Assembly (NCBI RefSeq): GCF_016743795.2
Contig: NZ_CP060138.2
Span: forward strand, 1,302,001 to 1,366,000
Direction of reading: 5' to 3'
Source: Rickettsia tillamookensis
Lineage (GTDB): Bacteria > Pseudomonadota > Alphaproteobacteria > Rickettsiales > Rickettsiaceae
DNA: 64,000 nt
Part shown: piece by piece, positions 26,001 through 32,393 of the stretch
Layout of the letters: the number at the start of each line of letters is the position of its first letter
How positions within the stretch are numbered: position 1 is the first letter of the stretch
The notes under the pieces: generated by a model
What the model saw: only the letters and a program-made list of their open reading frames with translations
What the model was told of the DNA's origin: nothing
Database searches by the model: none
Made by a program: the position numbers and the translations under genes

Positions 26001-26968
26001 GCCTCAAGATCATTATACTGCACTCCTGCTGTTGCAGTTAATGTTCCTCCTACTGCAGCTATCCCGTCAGCAGTAAAATTAAACTGATTAACCTTAACAT
26101 TTCCTTGTAAATTAACAGGGTTGTTCCCTTTAACATTCAATGTATTAATCGTATTAGTGGCTCCTACATCACCGGTAACCGTACTACCGCCGGCAAAATT
26201 TAAGGTTGCTAGATTTCCTCCTAAAATATCGTCTATATCCCCGGTTACCGTAACACCGTCATCCAATATAGCAGTAGCAGATGTACCGTTAAAATCTATA
26301 TTGGAAGTTATGTCGTCCTGAAATTCTGACATAGAATCTGTACCAAATTGCACTACCCCTCCAGCACCTGTATTAATTGGCGTTGTCCAAATAAGTTGCG
26401 TCTGACCAGCTAGATTTGCTGGATTCTGCTTAATTTCAATTGTTTTTGCAAAAATATTACTTGCAATAGTTGTTACATTAAGTCCGTCTGTAATAAAGGT
26501 ATTAAATCTTTGGGTAGGGCTAGTTCCAACAGGCACATTAATATTTGTTGCAGAAGTAGATACGTGAAATGCTACTATACCCTCCTCATCATTCTTACTA
26601 GTTATAGCCTTAGTAGCAAAAAACTGCGTACTATTTACATTTTCATTACTAAAATCCGCTCGAGAAGTAGGATCTAAAAATACTAAATTTCCTATAGGGT
26701 TTACATCAATTGAACCAGCATCATTATTTACATAATTATATACAGCATTAGCACTAATATTGATTGTTCCAAGCTCTGTTGCCCAACTACTATCTTTTAC
26801 TTGAAGATTTGATTTAACATTTACAATAGCATCTAGTCCGTTTGTAATCGTGGTATCAGTAGTTGCAGCAGCAAAAACTATATCCCCGTTATCTATGGTT
26901 TGAATAGTTAATTGCCCATTAGTACCCTGAAAATCTATATTATTAATAAAATAAGTATCAACAGGTAC
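20009..26968 (-). CDS. Autotransporter fragment: main passenger domain
   Basis: About 2300 residues of Gly/Ala/Asn/Thr-rich beta-helix passenger, continuous from the restored junction at 26968 (VPVDTYFINNIDFQGTNG) to the stop at 20009. It includes three copies of an ~118-residue unit (around 23830-25040) with the phrase GITALNLNGAG...INGASSATNLTINNADVVATAAGG (in part), differing at a few positions. It ends with the ELTGDNVVDNIIGKIIKAPPGSDAAKVANVL region and the first stalk repeats; its last ~25 residues (AHQSAPADLVL...) are out of register. The nearest in-frame start is a GTG at 26536 with no ribosome-binding site. Confidence 0.6.
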   Translation of the reverse strand, partial: VPVDTYFINNIDFQGTNGQLTIQTIDNGDIVFAAATTDTTITNGLDAIVNVKSNLQVKDSSWATELGTINISANAVYNYVNNDAGSIDVNPIGNLVFLDPTSRADFSNENVNSTQFFATKAITSKNDEEGIVAFHVSTSATNINVPVGTSPTQRFNTFITDGLNVTTIASNIFAKTIEIKQNPANLAGQTQLIWTTPINTGAGGVVQFGTDSMSEFQDDITSNIDFNGTSATAILDDGVTVTGDIDDILGGNLATLNFAGGSTVTGDVGATNTINTLNVKGNNPVNLQGNVKVNQFNFTADGIAAVGGTLTATAGVQYNDLEATLAFSNPVGAYIFSSPILQAGNGGVMVDTTLTATDSSIATAKTIQIGAIFPTAALTLAVNNKNLNLLAGGNQINFESAKAGLVVASPVVQAVTFGGNLDGFASGGGNVILNGTNALTVQGGSFGAVNKLASVSTIGNVQAQGGINLSGITTLNVTGNSNFTDQTATSASAANINIGDVNGLGTYILTPNNVNFNISTANMKFKNAGSILNITSNGNVTAAMNGDLDPGAAASGIIQLSSTGGLLTITGGNNLGINGGNTLNSMILAGNGDITITPAINIATPLSTGIAGNLTLTTVNGPVNFTNTTTLAVTNITGKTDFVNNAGIINLAAGGNLAAVTSTGGINGVVNVLGAATLGPVTGITALNLNGAGIVTINGASSATNLTINNADVVATAAGGFTGDAAVGAGQLTTNTIGNVTIGTGTYTGDISGTVTFGGAGILNTTQVGGKADFVNNAGTINLASNGQLGAVTSTGGVSGTVNVLGAGTLGPVTGITALNLNGAGAVTINGASSATNLTINNADVVATAAGGFTGNAAVGAGQLTTNTTGNVTVGTGTYTGDITGAATFGGAGILNTTQVGGKVDFVNNAGIINLNNNGALTIVTSTGGINGTVNVLGAGALGPVTGITALNLNEAGNVVIVGASSATNLTINNADVVATAAGGFTGNAAVGAGQLTTNTTGNVTVGTGTYTGNITGTATFGGAGTINTTNIGGQTDFKGSAGTVNVNDTGTLAAVTSSAVAAGNLVFLGGGNVTGVINNIGGITVNAAGNKTVTFQKSVSATSLTLGNNAVANLQDSLTTSSNVDFTNGGILEFSGTNLAGYTLNSPITNGNTGTLNVYTTGTTLTATDSSIGTVNTINIGQGNGSATFTIDVSNKALTLGSAINLNNTNSIFGLTTSKNQQVTFTNSVDGFAGGGGSVNLSSTGNGVVLEIQGIDNKQTLGTAVNKLAAINVTAGSEVGVVGGANKLDVSNVLALNIGNGAIFADQSITSAQIAQINIGDNNGPGTYALDALNGDFQLKAPGVTFVDPASVLKLMTTVASGNNSTIELTGNIEPLVPNTAIVEINAKNANTKLTIDGTANEYAIGTKANPVSKVQLTGQGTLIITALNTPNIDVSVAKVAIGSVGSNVFFSAPSGPINTELGVVQINGNMDFQNNAATAIFASDTKNNITAAMTGNITSTGGTNGTVIVMDNLTVGGTVTNLAMFKGGADGSIVRFNTGGNMSIGEIQGTGTGTILFAQAAPTTLDATINQTGGTAVDLVFPSGGSISGDVGSANNPIGTITAQTGTLIIDGKVTGDTAFMIDGATIQFNDDVNIGIEKLTTPAAFMTPSPLAGTVPDARFNSADPETIVKNVGTQTTAVSIQINGNDVTFTNDVINISNIDFTSPQAVTATFASSNAIVGGTTTNANRLHTIAISGDLTTGTSPFGSDSNHLKTVQFEDVDAKITIDSEDFYSSITTKTNNQGTAIFNANNGFTDDLGGKGLNLKLVQFSSNKGTVKGDTYAKDITIDAGKSAVFTGYNSRSLDIPSATVGGVKVPRATTKFNYKTLIVSENLKGSSSSSSAEYTNAALVQAPINGGSHKFDDDVWLQKPVTGTNNITFAPKKTAFIASDLGAATIVADQATMMFTGDNTSVNVGGNISGSNITFDLGNNKITYTGSATPTGELIINVFYDTTNAGQTGNTSSGNIVLASGSSFDLSNVSSIKVFLTVQNNPSAIGQGSAYPIISGGGNIIVGNAASLPFNVTANEGGFVRWQITNGSFVLLPIELTGDNVVDNIIGKIIKAPPGSDAAKVANVLVNTPIDQRGAVVDHLRPIIERPSNEIHRVTTPLTPMGPSVGPSVGGFSPIQPPPTSGSVVNNIYVPPTTPGGYDVTPSNPAGYNTPTTPVTGTGGFGPNGPSTGGGSPSVGTGGFGPNGPGTGGNAPSGSVTGGVFTPNGPSVVAPSGPATGGSVGGFGPNGPGTAGTTGGNIGTGGVAHQSAPADLVLTVLALAALQEEI
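23830..25040. repeat. Three ~354-bp repeats inside the autotransporter passenger
   Basis: The plus-strand phrase CATTATTTATNGTCAGATTAGTTGCACTAGATGCTCC and its surroundings recur at about 24047, 24447 and 24837 with a few substitutions. The units encode the GITALNLN...VGAGQLTTNT...FGGAGILNTTQVGGK segments. Confidence 0.6.
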
Positions 26969-27519
26969 ATTACTACCAAAGGTACATTACTACCAAGCCC
27001 TGGAGCAAATGGGTTAACATTACCTGCTGCATCCTCAGCAGCTGCAGCAACTGCTGGATCAAAGGCTAATATTGGAGGTGGACCACCTGGATTAAATGGT
27101 GTACCGCCATTTAAAGTGACATTTACTCCTGCAGGAATAATCATATTTAATGCGTGATTTGCTAGAATTAAATCCGGTGGAACAATTGGACCAAGTGTGA
27201 TATCATTTGGGAAAGTCATTGATGCCCCAGGACCGGGAATAGAAACAGCATTTACATATATACCGGCAATTGCAGGAACATTCGCAGTAACACTAAATGC
27301 GTTGTTATATGTAAGCACGGAAGCAGGGTTGAAAGGAACATTTCCTCCATTTTGATCTAGATTAGCACCGCTAGATAAAACTGCATTATCTGCTATAACA
27401 TTTCTATTCACTAAGGCAGCAGCAAGGCTACTCGTGCTAGCAAGCATCAATGCAGCGGTTGATGCGAACATACTTTTTTTCAATAGATTTTTTAGAGTAT
27501 CTTTTCGTTGACTTGACAT
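26935..27519 (-). CDS. Autotransporter fragment: signal peptide and N-terminus
   Basis: A 194-residue frame that starts at ATG 27519 with GGAGATATT just upstream. It has a Sca-type extended signal peptide: basic MSSQRKDTLKNLLKK, a hydrophobic segment (ASTAALMLASTSSLAAA), then the passenger start beginning LVNRNVIADNAVLSSG. The last ~20 residues (VPLVVMYLLILILLII) are the out-of-frame product of the 17-bp duplication. The truncated product would be exported to the periplasm but cannot be inserted in the outer membrane. Confidence 0.65.
   Translation of the reverse strand: MSSQRKDTLKNLLKKSMFASTAALMLASTSSLAAALVNRNVIADNAVLSSGANLDQNGGNVPFNPASVLTYNNAFSVTANVPAIAGIYVNAVSIPGPGASMTFPNDITLGPIVPPDLILANHALNMIIPAGVNVTLNGGTPFNPGGPPPILAFDPAVAAAAEDAAGNVNPFAPGLGSNVPLVVMYLLILILLII
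26964..26997. repeat. 17-bp tandem duplication causing a frameshift
   Basis: The unit GGTACATTACTACCAAA at 26964-26980 is repeated at 26981-26997 with one mismatch at the final base. Seventeen is not a multiple of three; deleting one unit joins the N-terminal frame to the passenger frame. Confidence 0.85.
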
Positions 27520-27666
27520 AATATCTCCTAAATTTGGACTTAATTTTTCTAAATTATCAATTCGAGACTAGTATTCATTAAACAAAATATAAATTTTCTG
27601 TATTTTGGAAAATTTTTAAAAATCTTTGGTAAATGAGATTAAGATAAAAATTCTTAATATTTTTGT

Positions 27667-27725
27667 TAGGTTCTATGAACATTTCTAATTAATTTGCTAT
27701 TTTTTAGAGATGTTCACAGAACCTA
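27667..27725. repeat. MITE-like family D palindrome (short copy)
   Basis: TAGGTTCTATGAACATTTCTAA-type left end and a matching reverse-complement right end (TTTAGAGATGTTCACAGAACCTA in part), with about 14 bases between. The termini match the elements at 48766-48929 and 56862-56932. Confidence 0.65.
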
Positions 27726-28118
27726 TGTTGCACTTTTAAAAAAAGTTAATAATAAAATTAAATTTTTATTCAGGGCTTTAATTAATATTAATAATAAAAG
27801 AGGATAAGATGAAATGATTAACAATTATTAAAAGGACAAAAACTTTTCTAACTTATAATTTTGTTATATAAATAACACATTACTTTTAGTTGAAAAACAT
27901 TAATTAAATACTAAGATATTTATAAAAATACTTATAAATAAAGTATTTTCTACATATAAAGAGTAATTATAAGTTACTTTTTCTTGTTTAAAATAAATTA
28001 AACTTTATGTATTTTTTGCAGAAATCTGGTAAATCGTATATAAAACTTAAGAAATACAAGGATAAAACTTATATGTTTTGGCCTATTCGCAAGGTACTGC
28101 CCGCGTGGACCGGTTTTT

Positions 28119-28210
28119 CCGTCATTGCGAGGAGCGAAGCGACGTGGCAATCTCGTCAAATATCCTGAGATTGCTTCGTCAATTATTTCATAATTTCCTC
28201 GCAATGACGG
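28119..28210. repeat. Family A palindromic element
   Basis: Ends CCGTCATTGCGAGG and CCTCGCAATGACGG with inner GGCAATCTC/GAGATTGC pairs. It lies 89 bases upstream of tRNA-Pro. Confidence 0.85.
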
Positions 28211-28298
28211 AAAAATGCGTAGCATTTTTATTATTTTTGCATAAACAAATTGATTTGCTACGAATAATAGAGTATATAGTATAGACATAATTAATTCT

Positions 28299-28375
<77 letters not shown>

Positions 28376-28392
28376 TAAAAACATAAATTATA

Positions 28393-28608
28393 ATGTCAAA
28401 AGACGACCTCATTCAGTTTACAGGTACAGTACTTGAGCTTTTACCTAATGCTACTTTTAGAGTAAAGCTTGAGAATGATCATGTAATTATTGCTCATACT
28501 TCCGGTAGGATGCGTAAAAATCGTATCAGAATATTACTAGGAGATAAAGTTACGGTAGAAATGACTCCTTATGATTTAACTAAGGGGCGTGTGATTCATC
28601 GTCACTAG
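28393..28608 (+). CDS. infA: Translation initiation factor IF-1
   Basis: A 71-residue S1/OB-fold protein that binds the ribosomal A site during initiation. It matches the family end to end: [53 protein letters not shown] (in part), and [15 protein letters not shown]. It follows tRNA-Pro and precedes maf by 11 bases, so infA-maf form an operon. Confidence 0.97.
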   Translation: MSKDDLIQFTGTVLELLPNATFRVKLENDHVIIAHTSGRMRKNRIRILLGDKVTVEMTPYDLTKGRVIHRH

Positions 28609-28619
28609 TCTTTATAAGT

Positions 28620-29231
28620 ATGAAGCAGAACAAAAAAAAACTACCGATTATATTAGCATCAAGCTCTCCTGCAAGAATTGAGTTACTAAACAGAATCAAA
28701 ATTATCCCTTCACAAATTATTCCAGCCGATATAGACGAAACACCTAATTTGCGTGAATTACCCGCTCCCTTAGCCATAAGACTTGCTTACGAAAAAGCTA
28801 TAAAAATTGCATCTCAAATAGAGGAATCTGCTATAATTATAGCTGCCGATACCGTAGCGGCAGTAGGTAGAAGAATATTGCCGAAAGCTACTACTTATGA
28901 AGAAGTCAAGAATTGTATTAAGATGTTATCCGGACGTCGTCATCGTGTCTATACCGGTTTATGTATTATCAAAAAAGAGAATGATCAGCTTACAGTTAGA
29001 CAAAAAATAGTTCAGACTATTGTTAAGTTCAAAAAATTAAGTGATGAAGAGATTAATTTTTATTGTTCTTTGGATGAGGGAATAGATAAAGCCGGCGGCT
29101 GTAAAATTTCCGGTTATGCAGAAGCTTTTATCTCATTCATTTCCGGCTCATATTCAAATGTTATGGGATTACCTTTATTTGAAACGGTAAATGCTCTAAC
29201 TTCTTTAGGTTTTAAGATACATAATCGCTAA
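28620..29231 (+). CDS. maf: Maf-family nucleoside triphosphate pyrophosphatase
   Basis: A 203-residue Maf/YhdE-type enzyme that hydrolyses dTTP/UTP or modified nucleotides to monophosphates. Motifs: [16 protein letters not shown] near the N-terminus (the S-x-S-x-x-R loop), [16 protein letters not shown] with the catalytic Asp, [16 protein letters not shown], and a C-terminal [14 protein letters not shown]. In the operon after infA, as is common in alphaproteobacteria. Confidence 0.92.
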   Translation: MKQNKKKLPIILASSSPARIELLNRIKIIPSQIIPADIDETPNLRELPAPLAIRLAYEKAIKIASQIEESAIIIAADTVAAVGRRILPKATTYEEVKNCIKMLSGRRHRVYTGLCIIKKENDQLTVRQKIVQTIVKFKKLSDEEINFYCSLDEGIDKAGGCKISGYAEAFISFISGSYSNVMGLPLFETVNALTSLGFKIHNR

Positions 29232-29256
29232 TAGTCTGGGTCTTGATAGATTTTTC

Positions 29257-29350
29257 CGTCATTGCGAGGAAATTGCATAGCAATTGACGAAGCAATCTCA
29301 GGAGGCTTGACAAGATTGCCACGCCGGCATGAATGTCGGCTCGCAATGAC
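29257..29350. repeat. Family A palindromic element
   Basis: CGTCATTGCGAGGAAAT to GGCTCGCAATGAC with inner CAATCTCAGGAGG/GACAAGATTG pair; between the convergent maf and dksA genes. Confidence 0.8.
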
Positions 29351-29385
29351 AACTTTCAAACCACGCACATAAATTACCTAGCTAC

Positions 29386-29817
29386 TTAATTCCCAGGCTC
29401 ATCCAAATGACTCCTCTCATAATTTTCATGACGCTCTTGAGCTTCAATACATAATGCAGCAATAGGTCGTGCTTCTAATCTTTTTATACCTATTGGGTCG
29501 CCTGTTTCTTCACAGTAACCGTATTCCCCATTTTTAATACGTGATAATGCTTCTTCTATTTTACTCATTAATTTACAATATCTATTTCTACTACGAAGCT
29601 CAAAAGCTCTTTCTGTTTCATGAGTAGCACAATCGTTAAGATCGGATTCTTTTAAATTTTCTTCCTTTAAATGATTTAAAGTCTCTTGAGATTCCTTTAA
29701 TAAATCCTCTTTCCATCTTAAAAGTTTTTGTCTAAAATATTCTAGGTGATTAGGACACATATATTCTTCATCTTTAGAAGGTTTATATCCCATAGGTAAT
29801 TTAGGTGTTTCTAGCAT
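29386..29817 (-). CDS. dksA: RNA polymerase-binding transcription factor DksA
   Basis: A 143-residue DksA that inserts a coiled coil into the RNA polymerase secondary channel and works with ppGpp. The coiled-coil region LRWKEDLLKESQETLNHLKEENLK contains paired acidic residues at the tip (ESDLNDCATHETERA), and the C-terminal zinc-finger-like segment GEYGYCEETGDPIGIKRLEARPIAALCIEAQE keeps only two of four usual cysteines in CxxT/C form, as in several alphaproteobacterial DksAs. Typical length. Confidence 0.93.
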   Translation of the reverse strand: MLETPKLPMGYKPSKDEEYMCPNHLEYFRQKLLRWKEDLLKESQETLNHLKEENLKESDLNDCATHETERAFELRSRNRYCKLMSKIEEALSRIKNGEYGYCEETGDPIGIKRLEARPIAALCIEAQERHENYERSHLDEPGN

Positions 29818-29925
29818 ATTAATATCTCAATATTAGCTTTAATCTATGTATGTTCATAAGGTTTTTAAAATAATATAATATATAACTTAAAATTAACGCA
29901 AGAAGATTATGAATATTAATATATT

Positions 29926-30843
29926 TTATTTTTTAATCGGATATGCGGTAGTATATACAGCCTCTAAATGCTTTATACTTGTTTTAGTATAGTTTTGTGT
30001 AGTAGATAGACTTTTATGACCTAATAGCTCTTGAATAGAGCGTAAATCTGCACCATGTTCAAGCAAATGTGAAGCAAAACTATGTCTAAATGAATGAGCA
30101 GTTAAATGCTGTGGTAAACCATAAAAATGCTTTAATTTAATTAATTCACGATTAAATACCGGTGGCTGCAATTTCTTACCCTGCTTTCCTCTAAATATTG
30201 GTTCATTATCACTTAGCTTATACGGCAATATTTCTAAATATTGGGTAATTAAATTTCTAGCAATCGGTAACCACGGAATTATTCTTTCTTTACTACCTTT
30301 ACCTATTATTCTTATAAATTCTAGATTTTGTAGATGAAGTTTCGTAATTGATAATGCCTCCGATATACGTAGACCTGAAGCATATATAAGAACAAGTAGG
30401 GCTTTATTTCTAAGTTCTACCCACTTAACATTCCCGTATTCTTCAATATGTTCAAGTGATATTACTACATCATCCTCCGATAAAGCTTTTGGTAATAATT
30501 TAGTTTTTTTAGGAGATTTTATAGAAAAAATTATATGACTATTTAATTGTGTGGTTTTCTCTAAAAACCTATAAAAATTTTTTACTGCAGATAAACCACG
30601 TGAAATTGAAGAAGTGGTAAAATTATCACAGTTACGTTTTGCAAGCCAACTTCGGATTAATCTTATATCTGCAGTTTTAATATGATTTATCGTTACAAGC
30701 TCCGAATTATAATAATTCATAAACTCAAGGAAATGCTTAAGGTCATTATTATAAGAAATTACTGTATGATTAGAGTAATTTCTTTGCAAAACGAGGTATT
30801 TTTGCCACTTATTTATTAATTCTTGAATTGATGTATCTAACAT
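29926..30843 (-). CDS. xerC: Tyrosine recombinase XerC
   Basis: A 305-residue site-specific tyrosine recombinase that with XerD resolves chromosome dimers at dif. The N-terminal SAM-like DNA-binding domain spans about 5-100 ([21 protein letters not shown]). Catalytic residues are visible: Arg in [11 protein letters not shown], Lys in [16 protein letters not shown]-x-x-R in [15 protein letters not shown], His in [14 protein letters not shown], and the Tyr in QNYTKTS. XerC versus XerD is judged from the N-terminal pattern and is moderately certain. FtsK, its activator, is encoded further along (46453). Confidence 0.85.
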   Translation of the reverse strand: MLDTSIQELINKWQKYLVLQRNYSNHTVISYNNDLKHFLEFMNYYNSELVTINHIKTADIRLIRSWLAKRNCDNFTTSSISRGLSAVKNFYRFLEKTTQLNSHIIFSIKSPKKTKLLPKALSEDDVVISLEHIEEYGNVKWVELRNKALLVLIYASGLRISEALSITKLHLQNLEFIRIIGKGSKERIIPWLPIARNLITQYLEILPYKLSDNEPIFRGKQGKKLQPPVFNRELIKLKHFYGLPQHLTAHSFRHSFASHLLEHGADLRSIQELLGHKSLSTTQNYTKTSIKHLEAVYTTAYPIKK

Positions 30844-30891
30844 TTATAAAAACTTAACTATTTTTAATATTATTCTTAATGCTAACAATTA

Positions 30892-30920
30892 TTGACTCAT
30901 AATTTTATAAATGTTAGCAT
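30892..30920 (+). promoter_or_regulatory. Candidate promoter of the phasin gene
   Basis: TTGACT (30892-30897), a 17-base spacer, and TAGCAT (30915-30920). The leader is about 90 bases and ends with TAGGAGAATGAATA before ATG 31012, giving a strong AGGAG. Confidence 0.5.
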
Positions 30921-31011
30921 GAATTGAGGGTTTATGTTTACATATACGTAACCTATAAAACACAAAAAATTTTTTAAGTAAAAAATTTAATTTATTTTAG
31001 GAGAATGAATA

Positions 31012-31491
31012 ATGTTAAATAATACACAATTTTTAGATTTAATGAAATCCTATATGAATCCGGAATTTTATATGAGTTCTATGAAAAATATCCCTAGTGT
31101 AGATCTTTCATCTATCACAAATACAATGCAAAGAGCTATGAATATTCTTTTAACAACTAACCAAATTGCTACAGAAAGCATGCAATCTTTGCTTAAAAAA
31201 AATTCCGAGATTATACAAAATAATGTTAATACTATTTTGAATACTACCAAAGAAGCAGCAAATTCTAAAGATTTCAAACAAGCTAGTGAATGCCATCAAA
31301 AATGTTTAAAATCTATTTATGAAACATCTATGGATAATGCTAAGGAACTCGCTAGTATTGCTTATGAGTCTTCAAACAAAATATTAGAAGCCACAAATAA
31401 GCATATTGCCGAGAATGTTCATCATGCTTCTAATAATATGCAAAATATGGCAGAACAAGTACAAAAAAACTTTAATAAGAAATCTGCTTGA
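31012..31491 (+). CDS. Phasin family protein
   Basis: A 159-residue helical amphipathic protein matching the phasin_2 pattern: SYMNPEFYMSSMKNIPSVDL then long helices (NTMQRAMNILLTTNQIATESMQSLLKKNSEII...) and the typical Ala/Ser/Asn-rich coiled tail (ASNNMQNMAEQVQKNFNKKSA in part). Phasins coat polyhydroxyalkanoate granules. A PHA synthase gene lies 0.9 kb away on the other strand, supporting the role. It has its own promoter-like sequence and good ribosome-binding site, and is followed directly by a family A repeat. Confidence 0.85.
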   Translation: MLNNTQFLDLMKSYMNPEFYMSSMKNIPSVDLSSITNTMQRAMNILLTTNQIATESMQSLLKKNSEIIQNNVNTILNTTKEAANSKDFKQASECHQKCLKSIYETSMDNAKELASIAYESSNKILEATNKHIAENVHHASNNMQNMAEQVQKNFNKKSA

Positions 31492-31498
31492 TTTTTAA

Positions 31499-31590
31499 CG
31501 TCATTGCGAGGAACGAAGCGACGTGGCAATCTCATAAAATATCCTGAGATTGCTTCGTCGAATTACTACGTAATTCTTCTCGCAATGACG
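31499..31590. repeat. Family A palindromic element
   Basis: CGTCATTGCGAGGAACGAAG to CTCGCAATGACG with inner GGCAATCTCA/TGAGATTGC. It starts eight bases after the phasin stop. Confidence 0.85.
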
Positions 31591-31645
31591 GAAAACCGAT
31601 TCACGCAGGTCATGCTTTCAGCCGCTCACAATAACGGCTTTCCTC

Positions 31646-32248
31646 TCAATTGCTCGCCTTCCTGTTTAACCAATTTTGTAGATAAGACTCTGCTAATTCC
31701 TGATCTTCTATAATAATTACATTTTCAGCATTACGTTTATCAGCAGCAGCCGTGAAATTAAACGAGCCGGTTATTACTTTCTTTTTATCGATAATTATAA
31801 CTTTATTATGAGCAATTCCCGGTACTTTATCTATACCCACGTCAATTTTTGCTCGTTGTAATTCATGCAATTTAGAAAATTTTTGCTTAAGATTACTACG
31901 ATCAAGCAATATTCTAACTTTTACTCCTCGCATCTGTGCATTAATAAGTGCAGTAGTAATTAACGCATCGCTCATACCGTATGCTTGCATATAAATAGAG
32001 TCTTCAGCTCTATCTATCTGATTTGCTATAAACTTAGTACAACCGGCAGGAGGAGTAAAACATGTACTAACTTTACTTCTTGAAAGCTCTGAAATATTGT
32101 AATGCTTTATTTTCGGTGCAGATGAAGCTAATGATTTTTGATTTATTAGATTAGTAAAATAATCCGGATTCTGTCCATAAATACCTAAAGCAACTCCTAA
32201 GATAAAGGCAATAGATATTTCTATAAATTTATTATTTTTTCTCTTCAT
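31646..32248 (-). CDS. pld: Phospholipase D family protein Pld
   Basis: A 200-residue single-HKD phospholipase D. There is an N-terminal hydrophobic signal (FIEISIAFILGVALGIY), then the core ADRAEDSIYMQAYGMSDALITTALINAQMRGVKVRILLD, and the catalytic HKD motif H-x-K-x4-D in HNKVIIIDKKKVITGSFNF. Rickettsial Pld has been tied to phagosome escape and virulence in R. prowazekii; that comes from the literature, not from this sequence. One HKD per chain means an active dimer is expected. It is encoded on the same strand and next to phaC, with a family A repeat between. Confidence 0.92.
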   Translation of the reverse strand: MKRKNNKFIEISIAFILGVALGIYGQNPDYFTNLINQKSLASSAPKIKHYNISELSRSKVSTCFTPPAGCTKFIANQIDRAEDSIYMQAYGMSDALITTALINAQMRGVKVRILLDRSNLKQKFSKLHELQRAKIDVGIDKVPGIAHNKVIIIDKKKVITGSFNFTAAADKRNAENVIIIEDQELAESYLQNWLNRKASN

Positions 32249-32281
32249 GACTTATTTATATTTTAGGCGTTGTTTGTAAAT

Positions 32282-32376
32282 CGTCATTGCGAGGAAATTA
32301 CAAAGTAATTAACGAAGCAATCTCAGGAGTATTATTTCATGAGATTGCCACGCAGCCTACGGCTGCTCGCAATGAC
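32282..32376. repeat. Family A palindromic element
   Basis: CGTCATTGCGAGGAAATTAC to GCTCGCAATGACG with inner CAATCTCAGG/GAGATTGCC. It lies between pld and phaC. Confidence 0.85.
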
Positions 32377-32393
32377 GAAATACGCCATAACAC

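Larger units (their letters stand above)
17477..27519 (-). pseudogene. Large Sca-family autotransporter gene broken by three frameshifts
   Basis: One gene can be reassembled from four frames: signal peptide and N-terminus (from ATG 27519), a very long repeat-rich passenger, a Gly/Pro/Thr/Asn-rich stalk, and a C-terminal beta-barrel ending LRLKVNF. The breaks are a 17-bp tandem duplication (26964-26997), a 1-base loss near 20084 (TACCCCTCC against TACCGCCTCC in sister repeats) and a 1-base gain near 19027. Removing the duplicated copy joins the frames exactly and leaves no stop between 26968 and the next long frame. Repaired, the product would be about 3340 residues. The barrel resembles OmpA at 38015 and other rickettsial Sca proteins; the size and architecture suggest Sca3, but I cannot confirm the subtype. 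As written, translation from the true start ends after 194 residues. Confidence 0.75.
27520..28298. other. Long intergenic region upstream of the autotransporter gene
   Basis: About 780 AT-rich bases between the autotransporter start and tRNA-Pro. It contains the MITE-like hairpin at 27667-27725 and the family A palindrome at 28119-28210. I see no convincing gene; the 60-130-residue open frames across the palindrome and tRNA are repeat and tRNA shadows. Confidence 0.7.

Noticed and set aside
31504..31713. 69-residue ORF downstream of phasin
   Set aside because: Starts in a family A palindrome and continues antisense to pld.
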